DNA from: a bacterium
GTDB lineage: Bacteria > Actinomycetota > Acidimicrobiia > Acidimicrobiales > Ilumatobacteraceae
Reading direction: 5' to 3'
DNA: 64,000 nt
Assembly (NCBI GenBank): GCA_029977615.1
Contig: JAPOKO010000005.1
Coordinates: forward strand, 1-64,000
Below the pieces are notes generated by a model. It saw only the letters and a list, made by a program, of their open reading frames with translations. It did no database searches and was not told the origin of the DNA. The position numbers were made by a program, and so were the translations under genes. Shown in pieces: positions 55,787 through 63,156 of the stretch (positions within the stretch are counted from its first letter, which is position 1; each line of letters starts with the position of its first letter).

Positions 55787-56443
55787 GTGAGTACTTCGCT
55801 GAGCGAGCAGGCCTATCTCGAGATCCGGAACAAGATCGTCCGCCTCGAACTAGCCCCGGGCGACGTTATTAAAGAGGAGAACCTCCAGGCTCAGCTGGGC
55901 ATCGGTCGAACCCCAATTCGAGAGGCCCTCCAGCGTTTGGCCCGGGACCAGTTCGTCACGGTCATCCCTCGTCGCGGCATGTTGGTGTCGGGAATTGACG
56001 TCATGGAACTCAGCATGTTGTACGAGACCCGCGCACTGCTTGAGCCATACGCCATGCGACTTGCTGCCAAGCGTGGCAGGCAAGACCATTGGGATGAAAT
56101 GGCGCGAGTACTTGCACTGGCGGAAGAACCAGGCGCAACGAATGACGACCTGATGAAGATCGACCGCCGTTGTCACGAAATTGTGTGGGATGCGGCGGGC
56201 AATCGTTTTCTTACCGCAACGCTCGACATGATGTACGCACAAAGTGATCGCTTGTGGCATTTGTACATTGCAGACGTTGCCGACATGAAACACGCGGTGC
56301 AAGAACACGGTGAAATGTTTGAGCGACTTGCAGCCGGAGATGGTGACGCTGCAGCAGAGCTATGCGAGAGGCACGTTCGCGGCTTTGATGATGAGATGAA
56401 TCAAGCAGTGCGCAAGCGACTTGGCTCGCCGCTACCAAAATAA
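55787..56443 (+). CDS. GntR-family regulator, FadR/FCD subfamily
   Basis: A 218-residue regulator: N-terminal winged helix (LSEQAYLEIRNKIVRLELAPGD, LGIGRTPIREALQRLARDQ) and an all-helical FCD effector domain with a likely metal/ligand site (histidines in RCHEIVWDAAGN and RHVRGF). FCD proteins commonly bind carboxylic acids. I prefer the GTG at 55787, 7 nt after TATGAT (55774-55779); ATG codons at 55775/55778 overlap that box. Divergent from flavoprotein B, so it is the best candidate controller of the methylamine island. It converges with the oxygenase gene. Confidence 0.88.
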   Translation: MSTSLSEQAYLEIRNKIVRLELAPGDVIKEENLQAQLGIGRTPIREALQRLARDQFVTVIPRRGMLVSGIDVMELSMLYETRALLEPYAMRLAAKRGRQDHWDEMARVLALAEEPGATNDDLMKIDRRCHEIVWDAAGNRFLTATLDMMYAQSDRLWHLYIADVADMKHAVQEHGEMFERLAAGDGDAAAELCERHVRGFDDEMNQAVRKRLGSPLPK

Positions 56444-57421
56444 CTAATCAAATTTTCCGAGCACTTGTGCTGGGTCAGTGCTTGACGTGTCTGGCCAATT
56501 TGAATACCAGATGTCTGCAGCAGACGTACCGACATGAAGTGGCACGCGTTCGAACCCCGCAAGAGGTTCAACAAGTGGTTGCACCACAACATCCCATCGA
56601 GGTTTAGAAAAGTAAGGGAAAGATTGTCGTGGTTTGCCTGACTTGTTGAAAACACGGTGTGGAGTAGACAACAACCTGCCACCGCTCCATAACTCCAACA
56701 TGTCGCCAACGTTGAGCACCATGCCGTCTTCTGGACACTGAGCATTAATCCATTCGTCGTTGCGCGTTCGCACTTCTAATCCGCCAATTGGATCATGAGC
56801 GAGCAGCGTGAGCAGATTGAAATCTTTGTGTGGGTGAATTCCCCAGGTGTCTGCTTGTGGTTCAACTGGTGGATAGTTGAGCAATGTCATGTTGGTGAGT
56901 GGCATGGTCATGCACGACAACAGCACAGATGGGTCAACACCGAGTTGTTCGCACAATGCAATGATCAGTGTTTCACTCACTGCATCTAATGCATGCCAGT
57001 AATTCATGATTGGCGTGCGAACGTCTGCATCAATTGCTGGCCACACGTTCGGGCCATATAAATCACACTGAGCGCGAATGGGGTCGTTTGCATCTGTTTC
57101 GTAATGCAGCTTCCACGCTTCGTACTGGTCGGCTTTCCCTTTTCCGGAATTTGGAGTGAAATATCCAAGCGGCACGAATCCGCGATAGTTGCCTTTGACC
57201 ACCATGTTGCGCTGCAAGGTTTCGCGCGGAGCATCAAACACTGCCTTCACCGCGGCACGCATGTTCGCGGTGATCTGTGGATCGACTCCATGACCGACCA
57301 CGATGGCGAAGCCGATCTCGCTGAGTGCCGCATAAAGGTCGCCCGAAGCTTTGTTGTATGTGGGGTCGTGCGACCCAGTTCGCAACGGCGAAATATCGAT
57401 GATGGGCAAGCTGGCGCTCAT
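56444..57421 (-). CDS. 2-oxoglutarate/Fe(II) oxygenase, isopenicillin N synthase-like
   Basis: A 325-residue double-stranded beta-helix oxygenase. Iron ligands are H-x-D in GIHPHKDFNLL (about residue 208) and the distal His in STPHRVFN (about 268); R-x-S of KPRQSFPYF binds 2-oxoglutarate. The N-terminal PIIDISPL is typical of the IPNS-like/DIOX_N group. Substrate unknown; N-demethylation or hydroxylation of a methylated amine fits the location between the island's regulator and fhs. ATG at 57421 after GGAG; a TTG at 57430 is less likely. Divergent from fhs. Confidence 0.85.
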   Translation of the reverse strand: MSASLPIIDISPLRTGSHDPTYNKASGDLYAALSEIGFAIVVGHGVDPQITANMRAAVKAVFDAPRETLQRNMVVKGNYRGFVPLGYFTPNSGKGKADQYEAWKLHYETDANDPIRAQCDLYGPNVWPAIDADVRTPIMNYWHALDAVSETLIIALCEQLGVDPSVLLSCMTMPLTNMTLLNYPPVEPQADTWGIHPHKDFNLLTLLAHDPIGGLEVRTRNDEWINAQCPEDGMVLNVGDMLELWSGGRLLSTPHRVFNKSGKPRQSFPYFSKPRWDVVVQPLVEPLAGFERVPLHVGTSAADIWYSNWPDTSSTDPAQVLGKFD

Positions 57422-57474
57422 GTGCTCCAACTATTACAGGAAATGCTCGAAATGAAGGGTAAATCCATACGGGG

Positions 57475-57515
57475 TTTGTCATATATCAGGCACCGTTGCT
57501 CCTATATAGTGGTGC
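57475..57515. promoter_or_regulatory. Control region between the oxygenase gene and fhs
   Basis: TTTGTCATATATCAG (57475-57489) shares TATATCAG and the preceding TTTG with the operator before flavoprotein B. GCACC (57490-57494) and GGTGC (57511-57515) form an inverted repeat around TATATAGT, a -10 candidate for fhs. A common regulator with the dehydrogenase operon is plausible but unproven. Confidence 0.4.
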
Positions 57516-57559
57516 GACCAAATCGCCACGTGGTGGCCATTGAACGGGGAGTCTCCAAT

Positions 57560-59257
57560 ATGTCGTTTCCATCAGATCTTGAAATTGCACGCGCGGGTAA
57601 GCCACTTCCGTTGAAGGACATCGCTGCCCAGATGGGTATTGGCGAACATCTACTTGAGCCATACGGCAAGAGCCTTGCAAAGATCAGTCTTGATGCGATC
57701 GACGAATTGAAGTCACGTCCGAAGGCAAAGTATGTCGTCGTAACGGCAATTACGCCGACTCCACTCGGTGAAGGAAAGACCACAACAACTGTTGGTCTCG
57801 GACAGGCGTTCAAGCACATTGGCAAGAACGCCATCATCAGCCTTCGTCAGCCATCAATGGGACCAACTTTTGGTATCAAGGGCGGCGCTGCAGGTGGTGG
57901 TTATAGCCAAGTAATTCCAATGGAATTGCTTAACTTGCACCTCACCGGCGACTTCCACGCAGTAACCGCAGCACACAACCTCTTGTCGGCAATGGTGGAC
58001 AACCATTTGCATCAGGGCAACGAGCTCGATCTCGACATGGACAACATCACATGGCGCCGAGTTATTGACGTCAACGATCGTTCATTGCGCAACATCATCG
58101 TTGGTCTTGGTACGAAGGAAGACGGCGTCGTTCGTCAAACCGGATTCGATATCACTGCAGCATCAGAAGTGATGGCGATTCTTGCGTTGTCAACATCGCT
58201 TGAAGATATGCGTAAGCGTTTCGCTCGCATCGTTGTTGGATACAACACCAAGGGTGAACCAGTAACAGCAGAGCAGCTCAGTGCTGCCGGCTCAATGTCG
58301 GTCATCATGCGCGATGCAATTAAGCCAAACCTCTTGCAGACATTGGAAAATACTCCAGTTATCGTGCACGCAGGTCCATTCGGAAACATTGCGCACGGTA
58401 ACTCATCCATCATCGGCGACATGATCGGCATTCATTGTGGTGACTACCTCATCACCGAAGCAGGATTCGGCGCCGACATGGGTGCAGAGCGCTTCTTCAA
58501 CATCAAGTGCCGTTACTCGGGCATGACCCCAGACGCAGCAGTGTTGGTAACAACAGTGCGTGCATTGAAGGCTCACTCCGGCAAGTACAAGATTGTTGCT
58601 GGAAAAGCATTGCCACCAGACTTGCTCGCAGAAAACCCAACAGACGTTGAGTCGGGCGGCGAGAACCTGCGCGCACAGATCGAAAACGTAAAGGCGCACG
58701 GCGTAGTTCCAGTGGTTGCCATTAACTCGTTCCCAACCGACCACCCATCAGAGCACGATGCAATTCGCAAGATTGCAGAATCTGCTGGAGCCCGCGTTGC
58801 CTTGTGCACGCACTTCGCGGATGGTGGTGCAGGTGCAGTTGAATTGGCGAAAGCGGTTGAAGCAGCTTGCAACGAAACCAACAACTTCCACATGCTCTAC
58901 AAGGACGAAGCATCGCTCAAAGAAAAGATTGAGACTGTTGCTAAGACCATCTACGGCGCAGCAAACGTTACGTATTCGGCTCTTGCTACTAAGCAGTTGA
59001 AGAACTACACCGACAACGGGTTCGGTCACCTGCCGGTGTGCATTGCCAAGACGCACTTGTCGATTTCGGGGGATGCCTCATTGAAGGGTGCACCAAAGGG
59101 CCACACGCTCAACGTGCGCGAAGTTCGTGCATCGGTCGGTGCAGGCTTCGTATATCCAATTTGTGGCGACATGCGCACACTGCCAGGTCTTGGAACAAAA
59201 CCAGCTGCAGCAATCATCGACTTTGATGAGAACGGCGAAATCGTCGGTCTTTCATGA
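57560..59257 (+). CDS. fhs: Formate--tetrahydrofolate ligase
   Basis: Interconverts formate + THF + ATP and 10-formyl-THF. The 565 residues have the P-loop PLGEGKTTTTVGLGQ (about 70), QPSMGPTFGIKGGAAGGGYS and the C-terminal GAGFVYPICGDMRTLPGLG. The ATG at 57560 follows GGGGAG by 8 nt and begins the family's natural N-terminus; the open frame upstream is antisense to the oxygenase gene. It overlaps folD by 4 bp. In a methyl-group-oxidising pathway it would run towards formate and gain one ATP. Confidence 0.96.
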   Translation: MSFPSDLEIARAGKPLPLKDIAAQMGIGEHLLEPYGKSLAKISLDAIDELKSRPKAKYVVVTAITPTPLGEGKTTTTVGLGQAFKHIGKNAIISLRQPSMGPTFGIKGGAAGGGYSQVIPMELLNLHLTGDFHAVTAAHNLLSAMVDNHLHQGNELDLDMDNITWRRVIDVNDRSLRNIIVGLGTKEDGVVRQTGFDITAASEVMAILALSTSLEDMRKRFARIVVGYNTKGEPVTAEQLSAAGSMSVIMRDAIKPNLLQTLENTPVIVHAGPFGNIAHGNSSIIGDMIGIHCGDYLITEAGFGADMGAERFFNIKCRYSGMTPDAAVLVTTVRALKAHSGKYKIVAGKALPPDLLAENPTDVESGGENLRAQIENVKAHGVVPVVAINSFPTDHPSEHDAIRKIAESAGARVALCTHFADGGAGAVELAKAVEAACNETNNFHMLYKDEASLKEKIETVAKTIYGAANVTYSALATKQLKNYTDNGFGHLPVCIAKTHLSISGDASLKGAPKGHTLNVREVRASVGAGFVYPICGDMRTLPGLGTKPAAAIIDFDENGEIVGLS

Positions 59258-60147
59258 GCACTGAATATAAGCGCACGCCGGGTGGCGCCATCTTGATGGA
59301 TGGCAACAACTTGCGCGACGAAACTGTTGCGCGTTTGCGCAAAGAGATTGAGGCTGCTGGTTCGCCAGCAGTGTGCTTGGCAACGGTGTTGGTTGGTGGC
59401 GATAAGCCAAGTCATATTTATGTGGCAAGCAAGCACAAGAAAGCACAAGAGGCCGGAATGATTTCGGTTGGCGTGCATCTTGAAGATGATGCAACACAAG
59501 AACAAGTTGAAGCAGAAGTGCGCAGACTTGCAGCAGACCCAACGGTGCATGGAATTTTGGTGCAGTTGCCGTTGCCAAAGCATCTTGACGCAGAGCCGGT
59601 GCTTGCGTTGCTGCCACCCGAAAAAGATGTTGATGGATTGACTGAGCGCAGCATGGGCCGCCTCATGCGTGGTCTTCCTGGGCATGCACCGTGCACACCT
59701 CTTGGAGTGATGCGTTTGCTTGAGCGCTACGAAATTCCGACCAAAGGTAAGAAGGTTGTAGTCATCGGTCGTTCAACACTTACTGGACTTCCACAAACGA
59801 TCTTGTTCATTCGCAAGGGTGGCGATGCAACAACAACGTGCACGCACTCACACACATCACCGGAAGATTTGAAAGCTGTGTGTCGCGAAGCCGACATCAT
59901 CGTTTCATGTGTAGGTATTGCTCGTCTCATTACCGCCGATCACGTGAAGCCTGGCGCCACAGTTGTTGACGTTGGTGTTTCTCGTGAAGAAGCAAAGATT
60001 GTTGGTGACGTCGATTTCGATGCAGTTCAAGCAGTTGCAGGTGCAATTACGCCAATGCCAGGTGGAACCGGTCCAATGACCATTGGTTGCTTGCTCGAAA
60101 ATACGTTGTCCGCAGCAAAAATGCTCGGCGCGTTTCCAACCAAATAG
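59254..60147 (+). CDS. folD: Methylene-THF dehydrogenase/cyclohydrolase
   Basis: Oxidises 5,10-CH2-THF and hydrolyses the product to 10-formyl-THF. Visible: catalytic Lys in VASKHKKAQEAGM (about residue 54), GILVQLPLPKHLD, PCTPLGVMRLLERY, cofactor loop VVIGRSTLTGLPQT (about 170) and GAITPMPGGTGPMTIGCLLENT. 297 residues, normal length. The start overlaps the fhs stop (ATGA), so the two enzymes are made together and link CH2-THF from the dehydrogenases to formate. It converges with the permease gene after 6 bp. Confidence 0.96.
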   Translation: MSTEYKRTPGGAILMDGNNLRDETVARLRKEIEAAGSPAVCLATVLVGGDKPSHIYVASKHKKAQEAGMISVGVHLEDDATQEQVEAEVRRLAADPTVHGILVQLPLPKHLDAEPVLALLPPEKDVDGLTERSMGRLMRGLPGHAPCTPLGVMRLLERYEIPTKGKKVVVIGRSTLTGLPQTILFIRKGGDATTTCTHSHTSPEDLKAVCREADIIVSCVGIARLITADHVKPGATVVDVGVSREEAKIVGDVDFDAVQAVAGAITPMPGGTGPMTIGCLLENTLSAAKMLGAFPTK

Positions 60148-60153
60148 TCGTTG

Positions 60154-62031
60154 CTAAATCGCTGCGGGCGCTTGCAATCGCTTTGCCGTTGCTTGCGTTA
60201 AGCGATCCAAGATCGTCGCCATAATCACGATTGCAACGCCAACTTCTGCACCAAGACCTTTATTCGGTCCTGTCAATGCCTCAATCGATCGGTATCCCAA
60301 GCCGCCGCCGCCGACCATTCCAGCAATGATGGCCATTGCGAGCACCATCATCACCATTTGATTGATAGCCAAAATGATGCTTGGCATGGCAAGAGGAATG
60401 CGCACGCCCCAAAGCACCTGGCGATCAGTTGCGCCAAAAGTTGTTGCAGCTTCTATTGATTCCTTATTTACTTGGCGAATGCCGAGAGAGGTGAGTCGAA
60501 TTCCTGGAGGAATTGCATAGACAACCGCGGCAACCACACCGGGCACTGGCCCAACGGTAAAAATCATGACGAATGGAATTGCGTAAATCAAAGGTGGAAT
60601 AGTTTGCAGCGAATCCAAGATTGGCGAAAGTGCGGCCTCTGCTCGAGGACGTCTACCAAGCCAAACTCCGATGGGAAGTGCAATGAGCACCGAGAGAATT
60701 ACTGCAACCACAGTTTGCGAGAGTGTGTCAACGGCGTCTAGCCAACGTCCAGTTAGACCAATGGTGAGCACTCCAATGGCGGTAGTGACCGCCATTTTCC
60801 ATCCTGCAACAACATATGAAATGACCATTGCAGCGAAAATGATCATTTGCCACGACAAGGTGCTGTTGAGCAATTTTTGAGCGCGAATCAATACATCACG
60901 CACAATGAAGTCATTAAATGGTCGTGTAATAAACGAGAACGTGTCGCGGAACCAATTCACAGCAGTATCAATTGGATCGGCAAATGATGTTCCAAAAGAA
61001 ATTGGGAACTGATGCCAACCAATAATTCGCCCAATAAGCGTTGCAAGAACAAGAGCGGCAACAAAACCGATTAATGCTTTCCGAGAAGTTTTCACCGTGC
61101 TGGATCCCGGCTGTGAAATAAGTGCCATGCTGACGCGGTCAAGAACAAATGCAACTGCTACAACTGCAAGGCTGACTACAAGCCCACGACCTGGGGAAAG
61201 CTGTCGAACGGTTTGATTGATTTCCTGACCAAGACCTCCTGCACCAACCAGTGTTGCAATGACCACGATTCCCAGAGCCATCATCACGGTTTGATTGATG
61301 CCCGCCACGATTGATGGAACTGCAAGAGGTAATTGAATGCGTGAAAGTATTTGCCGCTTTGTTGCACCGAACATTTGCCCCGCTTCAATTGCTGAACGCG
61401 GTACTTGTTGAACACCAAGTGATGTAAGTCGAATCATTGGTGGAAGTGCATACACCACGGTCGCAATTGCAGCAGGAACTTTGCCGATACCGAAGAGCAG
61501 CACGATGGGTATGAGATACACCGTTGCTGGAACGGTTTGCATGGCATCAAGAACAGGGCGCAAGGTGGATTCCACACGTTTGTTCAGTGCAGTCCACACC
61601 CCAATTGGGACGCCCAAAAGGATGCAGATACCCACAGAAACCGCCATGAGTGAAATGGTTTCGATGCTTTCCTGCCACACACCAACAAGCCCCGGATACA
61701 CCACGGCAAACGCCGCGAAGCCGGCCATAACCCACTTTTTACGCCTAGCGATAATGGCAAATACCACCACCGGCGGAATGAACCAAGGGAGCCAACCAAT
61801 AAACGATTCGGTGACATTTAGCCCGAGTTCAACTGTCCAGGTAATGGGGTTGAGAATGAATGTAAACATCCAATGTTGATCTCTGTTTGAACGGATCCAT
61901 GACTGCCACGTGTTAATTGGCTCTGAAAGACCGATGTTCCACGACTTTGGAAATCCACCGCTACCGAGAACCTGCAAACCAATAAGAATGACAACTACAG
62001 ATATCGCTAAGGATCGATACCGTTTGATCAT
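60154..62031 (-). CDS. Glycine betaine-type ABC permease, internally duplicated
   Basis: A 625-residue permease made of two ProW-like halves. The first has VPATVYLIPIVLLFGIGKVPAAIA and SAIEAGQMFGATKRQILSRIQLP (about 220-245); the second has IPPLIYAIPFVMIFTVGPVPGVV and ESIEAATTFGATDRQVLWGVRIP (about 520-545). Each half includes about six helices and an EAA loop, so one chain may replace the usual homodimer. Family: OpuAB/ProW importers of betaines and related osmolytes. Starts in an ATGA overlap with the ATPase gene. Paired with ProV/ProX types beside it. Confidence 0.9.
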   Translation of the reverse strand: MIKRYRSLAISVVVILIGLQVLGSGGFPKSWNIGLSEPINTWQSWIRSNRDQHWMFTFILNPITWTVELGLNVTESFIGWLPWFIPPVVVFAIIARRKKWVMAGFAAFAVVYPGLVGVWQESIETISLMAVSVGICILLGVPIGVWTALNKRVESTLRPVLDAMQTVPATVYLIPIVLLFGIGKVPAAIATVVYALPPMIRLTSLGVQQVPRSAIEAGQMFGATKRQILSRIQLPLAVPSIVAGINQTVMMALGIVVIATLVGAGGLGQEINQTVRQLSPGRGLVVSLAVVAVAFVLDRVSMALISQPGSSTVKTSRKALIGFVAALVLATLIGRIIGWHQFPISFGTSFADPIDTAVNWFRDTFSFITRPFNDFIVRDVLIRAQKLLNSTLSWQMIIFAAMVISYVVAGWKMAVTTAIGVLTIGLTGRWLDAVDTLSQTVVAVILSVLIALPIGVWLGRRPRAEAALSPILDSLQTIPPLIYAIPFVMIFTVGPVPGVVAAVVYAIPPGIRLTSLGIRQVNKESIEAATTFGATDRQVLWGVRIPLAMPSIILAINQMVMMVLAMAIIAGMVGGGGLGYRSIEALTGPNKGLGAEVGVAIVIMATILDRLTQATAKRLQAPAAI

Positions 62032-63068
62032 TGTTGTTCGGCTTGCAACATGCTTGCAACGTTGTGGCGATTTACGACACCGATTTCTGTGCCATTGTCA
62101 TCAACAACACGAATGGCTTCATCGTTGTCGAGCAACATGGGGATAATCGTTTCAATTCTTGAAGTCGCGCTTACAGTTCGTGCCCCATGTGGAGCAGATC
62201 CTGGAACCGTTACCGCGCCAACACTTAGAACCTTGGCACGTGGAACGTCGTTAACAAATTCGCGTACATATGGTGTTGCGGGGTTGGACACGATTTCTTC
62301 TGGAGTTCCTACTTGATCAAATGATCCGTCTTTCATGATCGCAATGCGATCGCCCAGCCGAAGTGCTTCTGCAAAATCGTGAGTAATGAAGATAATGGTC
62401 CGTTGCATCGTCTTTTGTAAACGGATTAACTCATCTTGCATCTCTTTGCGAATGAGTGGGTCAAGTGCAGAAAAGGGTTCGTCAAACAACAAGATCTCTG
62501 GGTCAACAGCAAGTGCGCGAGCCAGACCTACTCGTTGCTGCATTCCACCAGAGAGTTGTTGTGGATATCGATCGGCCCAGCCGTCAAGCCCAACAATGTT
62601 GAGCACTTCGGTTGCTCGTGCATGACGAGTTGCCTTGTCAACTTTTTGAACTTCTAAACCGTAGGCAATGTTGTCAATTACCTTGCGGTGCGGAAACAGT
62701 CCGAAGTGTTGGAACACCATGCTTATTTTTCCACGACGAACTTCGCGCAGTTGGTCGTCATTCATGGCAAGTAGGTCTTCACCGTTGAGCAAGACTTCGC
62801 CGGCCGTCGGTTCAATGAGTCGCGACAGGCATCGAATGAGCGTTGATTTACCTGAACCACTGAGACCCATCACCACAAATGTCTCGCCGCGCGCAACGCT
62901 GAAGGAAACGTCTCGAACGGCAACGGTTTGGTCAATGCTGGAGATGATGTCTTGTCGCGTTGAACCTGCTTTGGCTAGCGCAATTGCGGGTTCGGGCGAG
63001 CCTTGACCAAATACTTTCCAAACATTGCGAACTTCAATTGCATTGAATGCATCCCCAGACACGCTCAT
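62028..63068 (-). CDS. proV: Glycine betaine-type ABC transporter, ATP-binding protein
   Basis: A 346-residue ATPase of the ProV/OpuAA family: Walker A GLSGSGKST (about 70), LFPHRKVIDNIAYGLEVQ, signature LSGGMQQR (about 168), Walker B LLFDEPFSALDPLIRKEMQ. The C-terminal 60 residues (AIRVVDDNGTEIGVVNRHNV) form at least one CBS-like unit, the module that senses ionic strength in OpuA. ATG at 63068 after GGAG. Divergent from the binding-protein gene. Uptake of glycine betaine or a related methylated amine is the inferred role. Confidence 0.92.
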   Translation of the reverse strand: MSVSGDAFNAIEVRNVWKVFGQGSPEPAIALAKAGSTRQDIISSIDQTVAVRDVSFSVARGETFVVMGLSGSGKSTLIRCLSRLIEPTAGEVLLNGEDLLAMNDDQLREVRRGKISMVFQHFGLFPHRKVIDNIAYGLEVQKVDKATRHARATEVLNIVGLDGWADRYPQQLSGGMQQRVGLARALAVDPEILLFDEPFSALDPLIRKEMQDELIRLQKTMQRTIIFITHDFAEALRLGDRIAIMKDGSFDQVGTPEEIVSNPATPYVREFVNDVPRAKVLSVGAVTVPGSAPHGARTVSATSRIETIIPMLLDNDEAIRVVDDNGTEIGVVNRHNVASMLQAEQQ

Positions 63069-63121
63069 ACCTTAGTTCCACTCCTATCAATGTCTCCAAG
63101 GCTTGGTTATGCTGGAAACGC

Positions 63122-63134
63122 GCACCTTCGGTGC
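63122..63134. other. Small hairpin between proV and proX
   Basis: GCACC-TTC-GGTGC is a perfect 5-bp inverted repeat in the 88-bp gap between the divergent ATPase and binding-protein genes. GCACC/GGTGC also brackets the fhs promoter candidate at 57490-57515, with a longer spacer. It may be an operator or a leader hairpin. Confidence 0.35.
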
Positions 63135-63156
63135 ATTCATAACAAAAGGGGAGAAC

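Noticed and set aside
57104-57559. N-terminal extension of formate--THF ligase
   Set aside because: The frame is open but antisense to the oxygenase gene; a Shine-Dalgarno and the family N-terminus are at 57560.
60154-62031. Permease as two genes joined by a sequencing error
   Set aside because: The frame is continuous and the linker between the two halves is well formed with its own hydrophobic segments, so a real fusion is more likely.
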